Below, in pieces: positions 7,600 through 14,528 of a stretch of DNA of 35,438 bases (its first letter is position 1; each line of letters begins with the position of its first letter). Made by a program: the position numbers and the translations under genes. This DNA is from Candidatus Saccharimonadales bacterium (GTDB lineage: Bacteria; Patescibacteriota; Saccharimonadia; Saccharimonadales; DASWIF01). The notes beneath the pieces were generated by a model, which worked only from the letters and a program-made list of their open reading frames with translations, was not told the DNA's origin and ran no database searches. The stretch spans positions 1-35,438 of the forward strand of contig DASWIF010000038.1 in assembly GCA_036397795.1 (NCBI GenBank), written 5' to 3'.

Positions 7600-8835
7600 A
7601 TGAGCGAGGCTTTTAAGCGTCATATTCCGCTGTGGATAATACTTTTGGTTTTGTGCCTGGGCGCGGTGGTAATCGTGGCTAGCAACGACGGCTCGGAATT
7701 GGAACCAGCCGATGAAACGGCTGATGCAAATCAATCAGTCGGCGGGGTTAACTTTCCCAAACTGGATCTAAATTATGTGGCCGGCGGCTTTATCGCGCCG
7801 GTGGGTATCGTCAGCGGCGTGGGGGCTGACACCGAACTCTATATCGTAGAAAAAGGCGGTAAAATCCGGCTGTTAAATCTGAATGATGGCAAAATCGGAC
7901 CAGTTTTTTTGGACATATCTACCAAAGTTATCGATGAGGGCGAGCAAGGTTTACTGGGCTTTGTATTTGACCCGAATTACGAAACTAATAAATACATTTA
8001 TATAAACTACGTCCGGCCGACCAATAGCGGCCGGGAAACCGTAATCGCACGGTATCAAGTCGAGCGGTCGGGCAGCGGTTACAAAACTCAAAAGTCTGAA
8101 GAGCTATTGAGCGTTGCCCAACCGTTTCGTAATCACAACGCCGGCGATTTACACTTTGGCCCCGACGGTTACCTTTATGTGACGTTGGGGGATGGCGGTA
8201 GCGGCGGAGACCCAAACAATAATGCCCAGAATGGTAAATCACTGCTGGGTAAGATCTTGCGGCTCGACGTTAGCGGCGCGGGCGGTTATAAAGTACCGGC
8301 TGATAATCCCTTTATTAAAGACGATGATTACCGGCCGGAAATTTGGAGTCTGGGCTGGCGTAATCCGTGGCGATTTAGTTTTGATCCGTTGAATGGCGAC
8401 ATGTGGGTGGCTGATGTCGGCCAAAACAAAGCAGAAGAAATTAACCATGAACCGGCCAATACCGGCGGGCGCAACTACGGCTGGCGTTGCTACGAGGGCG
8501 CGAACGAACACAACTTGCAATCGGGCTGCAAGAATAAAAGTAATTACACGTTTCCGGTAGCCCAATACCCGCACGAGGGTAGCAGTTGTCGCGGCTCGGT
8601 AACCGGCGGCTATGTTTATAGGGGCGAGGCTTACGCCACGCTGCGAGGGTTTTATATCTACGGTGATTACTGCAAGGGGCGGATTTACCTGTTAGATTCC
8701 TCCCAGGCGACCTACACGGCCAATTTGATAAAGCAAACTGATCTCAGTATTTCGACTTTTGGCCGTGACAGCCGCGGCGAGCTATATCTGGCCGACGCCG
8801 CCAAAGGCCAGGTGTTTAAAGTGGTCGTTCCTTGA
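7600..8835 (+). CDS. PQQ-dependent-type sugar (glucose/sorbosone) dehydrogenase
   Basis: 411 residues with an N-terminal membrane anchor or signal (about 10-28), then a six-bladed propeller of the glucose/sorbosone dehydrogenase family (PF07995). Visible family landmarks are GGFIAPVGI, then GEQGLLGFVFDPNY, then NHNAGDLHFGPDGYLYVTLGDGG, where the His before N-A-G-D is the expected catalytic base region, then ADVGQNKAEEIN, GGRNYGW and SVTGGYVYRG near the end. Members oxidise aldose sugars or related compounds outside the cytoplasmic membrane, usually with pyrroloquinoline quinone. No PQQ synthesis gene is in the window, so the cofactor would be scavenged, or the enzyme may use a different chemistry. 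Transcribed divergently from the surface protein across a 76-base gap. Confidence 0.88.
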   Translation: MSEAFKRHIPLWIILLVLCLGAVVIVASNDGSELEPADETADANQSVGGVNFPKLDLNYVAGGFIAPVGIVSGVGADTELYIVEKGGKIRLLNLNDGKIGPVFLDISTKVIDEGEQGLLGFVFDPNYETNKYIYINYVRPTNSGRETVIARYQVERSGSGYKTQKSEELLSVAQPFRNHNAGDLHFGPDGYLYVTLGDGGSGGDPNNNAQNGKSLLGKILRLDVSGAGGYKVPADNPFIKDDDYRPEIWSLGWRNPWRFSFDPLNGDMWVADVGQNKAEEINHEPANTGGRNYGWRCYEGANEHNLQSGCKNKSNYTFPVAQYPHEGSSCRGSVTGGYVYRGEAYATLRGFYIYGDYCKGRIYLLDSSQATYTANLIKQTDLSISTFGRDSRGELYLADAAKGQVFKVVVP

Positions 8836-8872
8836 AGTAGCTTTCTTTAGTCGCATCGGCTAAAATGCGCTC

Positions 8873-9241
8873 ATGCTTTATTTCTTCGGGCTGTTGTTCT
8901 CCTTGCTGATAGTTGCCGGAAATACAATGTACAAATACGCCGTCGACCGAGCCGGGTTCGAACCGACGCCAGGCTTTATTTTTTCACGGAGAATGCTGGA
9001 CTTATTGTTGTCATGGCAATTTCTATCGGGCCTCGGGACATTTGTCGTCGCGTCGCTTATAAGTTTTTGGATGTTGACGCGGTTTCAATTCAGTGCCATC
9101 CAAGCCGTGACCGTGCCAGTAGTTATGGCGGTCAGCTACATCGTCGGCGCGAGCCTGTTTAAAGATTCAATCAGTTGGATTAATCTGGCTGGCTTGGTGG
9201 TGCTGGTGGCCGGTGTGGTCTTAGCCAGTTACAAGGGCTAG
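8873..9241 (+). CDS. Four-helix membrane protein of the small EamA/SMR transporter type
   Basis: 122 residues almost wholly hydrophobic, with four predicted helices at about 2-18, 45-68, 72-93 and 98-119. The size and the pattern (internal AVTVPVVMAVSYIVGASLFKD, then WINLAGLVVLVAGVVLAS) fit half-size drug/metabolite transporters such as the small multidrug resistance and EamA families, which work as dimers. The conserved membrane Glu of classical SMR exporters near the first helix is not evident, so the substrate is open. A TAAAAT box at 8861-8866 lies six bases before the ATG, suggesting a leaderless message. It lies 37 bases after the dehydrogenase gene but seems to have its own promoter. 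Confidence 0.7.
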   Translation: MLYFFGLLFSLLIVAGNTMYKYAVDRAGFEPTPGFIFSRRMLDLLLSWQFLSGLGTFVVASLISFWMLTRFQFSAIQAVTVPVVMAVSYIVGASLFKDSISWINLAGLVVLVAGVVLASYKG

Positions 9242-9303
9242 CTGTCGCTGGTCAGGTACCAAAAAAAGGTATGCTATGCTAAATCCGAGGTACTTAACAA
9301 TTT

Positions 9304-9500
9304 AACTCGCGCGTTTAACGGAAGCAGGGTGTAATTCCCTCACTGTGCCGCAACCGTAAAGATCAGTGAGAAGAACCAAGGTTTTTCTCATCGGACCTGG
9401 CGAATTAAGTTCGCCGTCACGAAACATAGTCGTGAACCGGTCCGGCTCTTTTTCAAAGTAAAAAGAACCGATCTAAGTCGGATACGTTGGCGTTCGAGCA
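9304..9500 (+). ncRNA. Cobalamin (adenosylcobalamin-type) riboswitch
   Basis: The core matches the B12-element consensus: GGAA, then GGTGTAATTCC, then CTG and CCGCAACCGTAAA (9320-9360), and a 3' segment AGTCGGATACGTTGGCG (9476-9492). Helices can be traced by hand. CTCACTG (9339-9345) pairs with CAGTGAG (9364-9370). A peripheral three-way junction is closed by GGACC/GGTCC (9393-9442) with two perfect hairpins inside. A further hairpin occupies about 9443-9469. CTCG near 9306 can close with CGAG near 9496. The RNA ends about 22 bases before the ATG at 9522, and no U-tract terminator is seen between, so control is probably at translation initiation. A TATGCT box at about 9270-9275 is a possible promoter. 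The ligand class comes from the family; the target gene is unusual. Confidence 0.92.
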
Positions 9501-9521
9501 TCAAAGACTCCCGAGCAGGAT

Positions 9522-10964
9522 ATGAGCTTTTTAGTAGTTGCTCTTCGGCTCGCTAGCAGTCGGAGGGTTTTTAATTTGGAGCGGCCAACAGCAAGTTACG
9601 AAACAATCTCGGCCTGGGATCATCCGGCCTGGCAACAAGCCTGGGCCAAATCAGCCGAGATTATAAACGCTATTGAATATAAAGAAATTCCCGAGTTGGC
9701 TGAGATAACCGACGACGATCCGATCGGTTCTAGCAGACTCTATTGGCAGCAGGTTGAAGTCTATGGCCCCGATTCACCACAAGCCAAGCAAGCAAAGGAC
9801 TACGTAAAAAACGACGCCAGAACCGCCGGCTGGGAGGCACTGATTAAGCGCGGGCACGTGTCAATTGTCCAAGCCCAGATGGATCGGCAGCGGCGCGGCT
9901 TTTGTGTCAATGGCGTCCCGATCGTTGATATCTCGATCCGCGGGCTCGCTAGTTCAAGCTTAAATAATGAAGAATTTATCCGTCGCAGTGTCGAATTAAA
10001 TGTTGGCATACTGGTTAACATACTTGGCGCTCAAGGTGAGTTAAATGAAACCAACGCTATGGTTTGGATTACACCTTACGCTCACGATATGGCTGATGAC
10101 TTGGCTGCCGAGCTGGGCTACGACGCCAAAGAGCGGACATATATGGTTCGTTGGTTTGAGGTGAATGGTGACGAGTTAACGATGAAACAGCTCAACATGA
10201 AGGCCAGTGACACTATCAGGCTGAGTCGGGCCATGAGCCAGTTAGGGGTTAAGGAAGCCTCCGAGGAGCTTTCAGCCACCGGCATCCTGGCTACACCCGT
10301 CATAGTCAAACGCTCAGATTTTAGCAACGGACCGGCCGACATCGCCAAACTGATAGACAACGGCGAACAATGGCTGGGCCAGGAGTTAGCGGGACAGATG
10401 GATTATTTGGAGTTAGAAAGGGTGTCGATCGAGCGCGAGCGGCGATTTGAGGCCAATATCGACCAGCTGGCGGAGACGATCATCAACATCGCCCGTCGGC
10501 CCGATTGGCGGATCGACCAAGGAGATAGATACATGTTGGCGATTCGGGAATTTATCGACCAAGTCGCGGCCGTCGATCCCGAACTGGCCCGAGACGCTAT
10601 TGGCGAGAAAGCCGCCGACTGTTACCGCCGGGCCTACGACGCGTTGGCAGACGGGGACATTAGCGACGCGATTGAACTGCAACGGCAGGGTTATGAATCG
10701 ACCAAAGATATCTATCTTTGCGGCATGGTCATTGCCAGGCAGGCCGACTTGGAACCGCCAAGCAGTCTATTGGTCTGCAGCGAGTTTAAAATTGGCCAAC
10801 ACGTGGTTTGTCCGAACTGCCATAAATCCCAAATCATAATCCGGGCTAATCTCAGTAAGAACCGGCTTTATTGCGCCAACCAAAACTGCGGATTGGCCAA
10901 GATCAAGCGCAAGGCTCCAAAGCGGCTGCAACCAGCCGCTAAAAAATCAGTTATTTATTACTAA
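9522..10964 (+). CDS. Unrecognised 480-residue protein with C-terminal zinc ribbon, under riboswitch control
   Basis: I do not recognise the family. No signal peptide or convincing membrane helix is seen, so it should be cytoplasmic. Residues 40-290 are mixed alpha/beta with segments such as RRGFCVNGVPIVDISIRG and NAMVWITPYAHDMADDLAAELG. Residues 300-400 are charged helices (MDYLELERVSIERERRFEANI). Near the end Cys430, Cys433, Cys451 and Cys456 form a CxxC-17-CxxxxC zinc-ribbon-like knuckle followed by a very basic tail (KIKRKAPKR), suggesting nucleic-acid or protein binding. The ATG at 9522 has only a weak AGGA close by; the first 20 residues look atypical, so the true start may be slightly downstream. 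Known cobalamin riboswitch targets are B12 transport, synthesis and B12-replacing enzymes, none of which this resembles. A regulator or an accessory factor of B12 use are both possible. Confidence 0.85.
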   Translation: MSFLVVALRLASSRRVFNLERPTASYETISAWDHPAWQQAWAKSAEIINAIEYKEIPELAEITDDDPIGSSRLYWQQVEVYGPDSPQAKQAKDYVKNDARTAGWEALIKRGHVSIVQAQMDRQRRGFCVNGVPIVDISIRGLASSSLNNEEFIRRSVELNVGILVNILGAQGELNETNAMVWITPYAHDMADDLAAELGYDAKERTYMVRWFEVNGDELTMKQLNMKASDTIRLSRAMSQLGVKEASEELSATGILATPVIVKRSDFSNGPADIAKLIDNGEQWLGQELAGQMDYLELERVSIERERRFEANIDQLAETIINIARRPDWRIDQGDRYMLAIREFIDQVAAVDPELARDAIGEKAADCYRRAYDALADGDISDAIELQRQGYESTKDIYLCGMVIARQADLEPPSSLLVCSEFKIGQHVVCPNCHKSQIIIRANLSKNRLYCANQNCGLAKIKRKAPKRLQPAAKKSVIYY

Positions 10965-10970
10965 ATAGAG

Positions 10971-10994
10971 CTATATAACTAATTATATAGTTTT
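10971..10994 (+). terminator. AT-rich hairpin after the riboswitch-controlled gene
   Basis: CTATATAA (10971-10978) and TTATATAG (10983-10990) are perfect arms around a four-base loop, followed by TTTT. It begins seven bases after the TAA of the 480-residue gene. The stem is weak because it is AT-rich, so termination is plausible rather than certain. A 15-base core recurs at 16961-16975. Confidence 0.45.
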
Positions 10995-11035
10995 AAGAAA
11001 TAACAGAGAGAAAACATTGTAACATACATAGCAAC

Positions 11036-12721
11036 TTAGCTATATAATTCGTAATGAGACTCAAGGTCGGCGATGTGTTTTTGTCGGAATTTATTAAATT
11101 CGACCTTACTCAGACCTTTCTTCTTGATGAAGTTACCGATTTGCTCGGAGCCGATGTAGTGGGGCATCATGACGTAAGTGGCTCCTAGCTGATAAAGCTC
11201 AGCCGCGTCTTTTGGCGTATCCGACTGACAGATTAATACCGCCCGCTTGTTGAGCTTGACCACCTGCTCCAGCAGGATTTTGTTAGTGTTATGGTCGGTG
11301 ATGGTGGATACCACCAGTTTGGCGTGATTGACGCCGGCTTCTTCCAGCAACTCCAGGTCCAAGGCGTCGCCATAGATGTAGTTCATGCCCCGGTGGTCCA
11401 AATGGTCGATCACCTCGGGGTCGTAATCGATTACCACGAAGGGTTTATTCATTTGTTTGAACGTGCGGATAAACTCGGCGCCGCCTTTTTTGTAACCGAA
11501 CAAAACAATACTGTACTGGGCGGCTGATTCTTGGTCGTAGCGGACCTTACGACGCTCGAATAATTTGAGGTATTTTTCGGTTAATTTATATAACTCGTCG
11601 GAATATAAAATCATATAAGTGCTGGCGGCGATTGTGATCAGGGCTACCAGCGTTATCAGTGACACGATATCCTCGCTTATGTTGCCTAGATCCCGTCCGA
11701 GTAGAATCAGTACCAACGAAAACTCACTGATCTGAGCTACCGCTAAACCAGCCTTAAAGCTGGTTTTTTTGGTATAGCCTAGTACCCCCATAATCATAAT
11801 AACTATCAGCGGGTTGCCGACCAGAACGAATAGCGCTAACAACAAAGCGTGGGGCAAGTTACCCAAAATATTGGACAGACCTAGCTCGGACCCCAGGCTA
11901 ATAAAGAACAGCACGATGAAAAAGTCGCGCAAGGGTCTGAGCCGAGTGCCGATTTCTTGGGCGTAGGGCATCGAGGCCAAAGTTACGCCGGCAAACAAGG
12001 CGCCGACTTCGAGGGAAAACCCCAGCTCGGCGGTGAGCGAGGCGATGCCGAGACCCCAGCCGATGGAGAACAGGAATAAAAACTCCTGGGATGAAGCGAT
12101 GACCTGGTGGGCGCGTGGCAGAAGGTAGGCGCCCAACAGGTAAAAAAAGCTGCCTAAAAACACGCCGCGCATCAGTAGGTCGATTAATCCGAGGTCTGAG
12201 TCGGCACCGGCGCCGAAAGAAGCGGCGAACAACAAAGCGAAAGTCGCGATGATGTCCTGGACCAGCAAAAAACCAATAGAGATTTTGCCGTACAGCCGGT
12301 TTTGTTCTTTGCGGTCGGACAGGAGCTTGAGGATAATAATGGTACTGGAAAAACTCAAAGCGACAGCGATATACAGGCTCTCGATGTTGCTATAACCCAA
12401 GGCCTTGACGATGCCAAAGCCGATAAGACTGGTAAACAACACCTGGCCGATCCCGGTATAGGCCGAAACTTTACCGACCTCTTTTATCACCCGGGGGTTT
12501 AGGCCCAAGCCGATGATAAACAACAGCAAGGCCACGCCGAATTGGGCGAAAATGTTGACGGTGTCTTCGCCCCGGACAAGATTAAAAACGGACGGGCCGA
12601 CTAACACACCGGTTATAATATGGCCCATTATCAGCGGCTGCCTGAGAAGATGCATAACCAGGCCGATAAACGTACCGATCGCGATAATCAGGCTAATCTC
12701 GCTAAAAAGACTAATTTCCAC
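11036..12721 (-). CDS. Kef-type monovalent cation:proton antiporter with TrkA-N domain
   Basis: 561 residues beginning with GTG at 12721. About 12 transmembrane helices fill residues 1-380 in the CPA2 (Na+/H+ exchanger, KefB/C-like) pattern, including LRQPLIMGHIITGVLVGPSV near 26-45 and SLEVGALFAGVTLASMP around 235. A Rossmann regulatory domain of the TrkA-N/RCK type follows from about 400 (SIVLFGYKKGGAEFI, then VVIDYDPEVIDHL, then IYGDALDLELLEEAGV). The nucleotide loop is G-Y-K-K-G-G rather than the usual GxGxxG, so ligand binding may be altered. The protein sits in the cytoplasmic membrane and exchanges K+ or Na+ for protons in pH and osmotic control. A TACAAT box about 30-40 bases upstream on the minus strand may be its promoter. 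Confidence 0.9.
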   Translation of the reverse strand: MEISLFSEISLIIAIGTFIGLVMHLLRQPLIMGHIITGVLVGPSVFNLVRGEDTVNIFAQFGVALLLFIIGLGLNPRVIKEVGKVSAYTGIGQVLFTSLIGFGIVKALGYSNIESLYIAVALSFSSTIIILKLLSDRKEQNRLYGKISIGFLLVQDIIATFALLFAASFGAGADSDLGLIDLLMRGVFLGSFFYLLGAYLLPRAHQVIASSQEFLFLFSIGWGLGIASLTAELGFSLEVGALFAGVTLASMPYAQEIGTRLRPLRDFFIVLFFISLGSELGLSNILGNLPHALLLALFVLVGNPLIVIMIMGVLGYTKKTSFKAGLAVAQISEFSLVLILLGRDLGNISEDIVSLITLVALITIAASTYMILYSDELYKLTEKYLKLFERRKVRYDQESAAQYSIVLFGYKKGGAEFIRTFKQMNKPFVVIDYDPEVIDHLDHRGMNYIYGDALDLELLEEAGVNHAKLVVSTITDHNTNKILLEQVVKLNKRAVLICQSDTPKDAAELYQLGATYVMMPHYIGSEQIGNFIKKKGLSKVEFNKFRQKHIADLESHYELYS

Positions 12722-12767
12722 GGCGAATTATCAGTTTAGGCATTAGCGATATTGTAACAGATGGAGC

Positions 12768-13292
12768 TTAGGTTCTAAGGGCAAAGCCGGCGACAATGCC
12801 GACGCTGATAATGAGACTACCGACCAGCACCATTTCAATGCCGTCACGAAGGGGGCTATTCTTGACCAGTCGTCCTTTAAAAGCACCGATGAGGAAGAGG
12901 AAAAACAGAGTCAGGGCGACAGCGTAGGTCAGCGCCCGGCCGACATCCGCCACCACCACGATCGGCAGGAGAACGATGACACTCATCAAAACGTGAGACA
13001 CGAACTGGGTCAAAGCGTCCCGGATCGGGCCGCCATAGTCGAACCATTTTCGGCGTTGATCCAGTTCCTGATCAGTGTGCTCGGCCGAGAAACGGCCCAT
13101 CGAGCCGTTAAAGGCTTGGACTAAAAAAGATATGGTGGCCGTTAGTACGACCAAATCGGGTTGGTCGGTGCTGATAAGCAGTCCGGCGGTGATAGCGGTC
13201 GTAGTGGCTAGTCCGCCTTCGCTGCCGGAGAGCAGAGCGGCAAACAGCTGGCGGCCAAACGGTAACCGGAGGCGGCGTTTTATTAATGACAT
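12768..13292 (-). CDS. VIT1/CCC1-like membrane protein
   Basis: 174 residues from the ATG at 13292; an earlier in-frame start at 13364 would add 24 basic residues. I prefer 13292 because TATAAT (13310-13305) lies 12 bases upstream. The N-terminal LSGSEGGLATTTAITAGLLIS resembles the first helix of the VIT family (vacuolar iron transporter type), and a Gly-rich last helix (VLVGSLIISVGIVAGFAL) matches its usual end. A charged amphipathic stretch (GRFSAEHTDQELDQRRKWFDYGG written here only by position, about residues 70-92) sits between helices 2 and 3, where VIT proteins have their cytoplasmic metal-binding domain, though shorter here. Metal transport is a family inference. It lies 46 bases upstream of the antiporter gene on the same strand, and the two may be cotranscribed. 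Confidence 0.65.
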   Translation of the reverse strand: MSLIKRRLRLPFGRQLFAALLSGSEGGLATTTAITAGLLISTDQPDLVVLTATISFLVQAFNGSMGRFSAEHTDQELDQRRKWFDYGGPIRDALTQFVSHVLMSVIVLLPIVVVADVGRALTYAVALTLFFLFLIGAFKGRLVKNSPLRDGIEMVLVGSLIISVGIVAGFALRT

Positions 13293-13373
13293 AAATTTTA
13301 AATAATTATAACCGATAATCCTAAGCCGTTGCCGTCCTGATCTGAATAATCGCTTTAAAACCAATTTTTTAGC

Positions 13374-13420
13374 CCGCTCGCTACTAAGGCGGAGGGATAA
13401 CCCGCGGGCGTTTTTTGTAA
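13374..13420 (+). terminator. Orphan terminator-like hairpin
   Basis: A GCCCGC arm (about 13373-13378) pairs with GCGGGC (about 13405-13410), followed by a run of six T. On the plus strand no gene lies upstream for 2.4 kb, so the structure ends no obvious transcript. It may stop antisense transcription or belong to an unannotated short RNA. The 26-base loop is long for a simple terminator. Confidence 0.4.
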
Positions 13421-13463
13421 TAAGGGGCAGCCGAGTTTAGAAGGGTGAGACTCTGATAAGTAG

Positions 13464-13492
13464 TTGACAAAGCATAGGCGGTTTTCTATTAT
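13464..13492 (+). promoter_or_regulatory. Near-consensus sigma-70 promoter bracketed by an inverted repeat
   Basis: TTGACA at 13464-13469 and TATTAT at 13487-13492 are 17 bases apart, one of the best promoters in the window. A perfect 10-base inverted repeat flanks it: AAGTAGTTGA at 13458-13467 overlaps the -35 box, and TCAACTACTT at 13503-13512 lies just past the expected start of transcription. Because one arm is upstream of the transcript, the pair is better read as DNA operator half-sites than as an RNA hairpin. Confidence 0.7.
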
Positions 13493-13543
13493 CAAATCAG
13501 TTTCAACTACTTTGAGGTAGGAAACAAAAATTAAAAACTAAAA

Positions 13544-13684
13544 ATGAGCGACTTGGGATGTATTTCAAGTGGCTTTAAGGGGCAAAAAAGCATGCCTATC
13601 AAGGTAAAATCTGCCAACGGAAAGCCGACGTCGATTGCCGTTCGGACGATCAAACCGTTTTGGCGGGAGTACATCGCGCCATAA
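13544..13684 (+). CDS. Micro-ORF of 46 (or 30) residues behind a strong promoter
   Basis: An ATG at 13544 opens 46 codons ending with TAA at 13682-13684. An internal ATG at 13592 has AAGGGG nine bases before it and would give a 30-residue basic peptide beginning MPIKVKSANGKPTS and ending FWREYIAP. That internal start has the better ribosome-binding site; a GAGGTAGGA upstream of the first ATG is too distant (about 21 bases). No membrane helix or cysteine cluster is seen. The promoter at 13464-13492 makes expression likely. The product may be a small regulatory protein or the region may act mainly as RNA. The rest of the 13293-13716 gap holds only this unit and the orphan hairpin. Confidence 0.45.
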   Translation: MSDLGCISSGFKGQKSMPIKVKSANGKPTSIAVRTIKPFWREYIAP

Positions 13685-13716
13685 ATTTATGAAGCAAAGC
13701 CGGTTAGATTTAGAGT

Positions 13717-14370
13717 CTAGCTGCCGTTAGTCGCGTCGATGGCCGATTGAATCAGCTGTCTCAAATCGTCAATCGTGGCCGGATTTGGGATGACCTCACC
13801 GTTAAGCAGCAGCGATGGGGTAGAGGTCAGTCCCAGCTGATTGCCGCTGTCTTGGAATTTGCTGATCTGATCAAAAACCGTTTGACTGGCGATATCGGTG
13901 CGGTATTTATCCATGTCCAGACCGAGTTCCTGGGCGTAACCTTCAAATAGTTCCGGCGCGTTGGACACGCCGCTCCAAACTTGCTGGGTTTGATAGAGCT
14001 GGTTATGCATTTCCCAGAACTTGCCTTGAAGGCCAGCCGCCTCCGCGGCGCGATGGGCCGCCATGGCGTTAGGGTGGATACTGGTGAGAGGAAAGTGTCG
14101 AAAGATAAACCGAAATTCGTTGCCTAATTCTTGTTTGACCTGTTCCAGAGCGGGAAATAGCGCGGCGCAACCCGGACACTGAAAGTCGCCGTATTCGATC
14201 AGGGTGACTTTAGCGTCGGCTGGCCCCTGGGCCCAATCGTCGGCCTGAACCTGGGTTGGATCGCCCTCAAAAGTGGCGTTAGAAGTACCGGACTTGCCGC
14301 CGCTCAGGGCGAAAACACCGATCATTACCGCAACGACGGCGATCAGAATGGCTATAAACCTCTTATCCAT
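13717..14370 (-). CDS. Membrane-anchored DsbA-like thiol oxidoreductase
   Basis: 217 residues from the ATG at 14370, chosen over the longer frame because AAGGAG lies five bases upstream. One N-terminal hydrophobic helix (about 4-24) anchors or exports the protein. The rest is a DsbA-family thioredoxin fold: LIEYGDFQCPGCAALFPAL with the active-site Cys-Pro-Gly-Cys, a helical insertion, and the cis-proline loop TSTPSLLLNG near the end. The family catalyses disulfide formation or isomerisation in exported proteins. The surface protein in this window carries about 20 repeat cysteines, making it a plausible client. No DsbB/VKOR partner gene is nearby, so the electron acceptor is unknown. Confidence 0.9.
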   Translation of the reverse strand: MDKRFIAILIAVVAVMIGVFALSGGKSGTSNATFEGDPTQVQADDWAQGPADAKVTLIEYGDFQCPGCAALFPALEQVKQELGNEFRFIFRHFPLTSIHPNAMAAHRAAEAAGLQGKFWEMHNQLYQTQQVWSGVSNAPELFEGYAQELGLDMDKYRTDIASQTVFDQISKFQDSGNQLGLTSTPSLLLNGEVIPNPATIDDLRQLIQSAIDATNGS

Positions 14371-14511
14371 AACGACTCCTTGCTTTGGCTTTTTCAGTAC
14401 CATGATAGCAAACCCGCGCAGCCTATGCGCAGCAGACCCCATATATAGGTTCTCGGTGGGTGTCTTTTTTGGCGTCGGACTGATTTGCGTTCAATCGCGG
14501 GGATTCTGACT

Positions 14512-14517
14512 TATAAT
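14512..14517 (+). promoter_or_regulatory. -10 box of aspS
   Basis: A perfect TATAAT ends 11 bases before the aspS ATG. There is no Shine-Dalgarno sequence in the short gap, so the transcript probably starts within a few bases of the start codon. Confidence 0.65.
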
Positions 14518-14528
14518 AGATGTAATTT

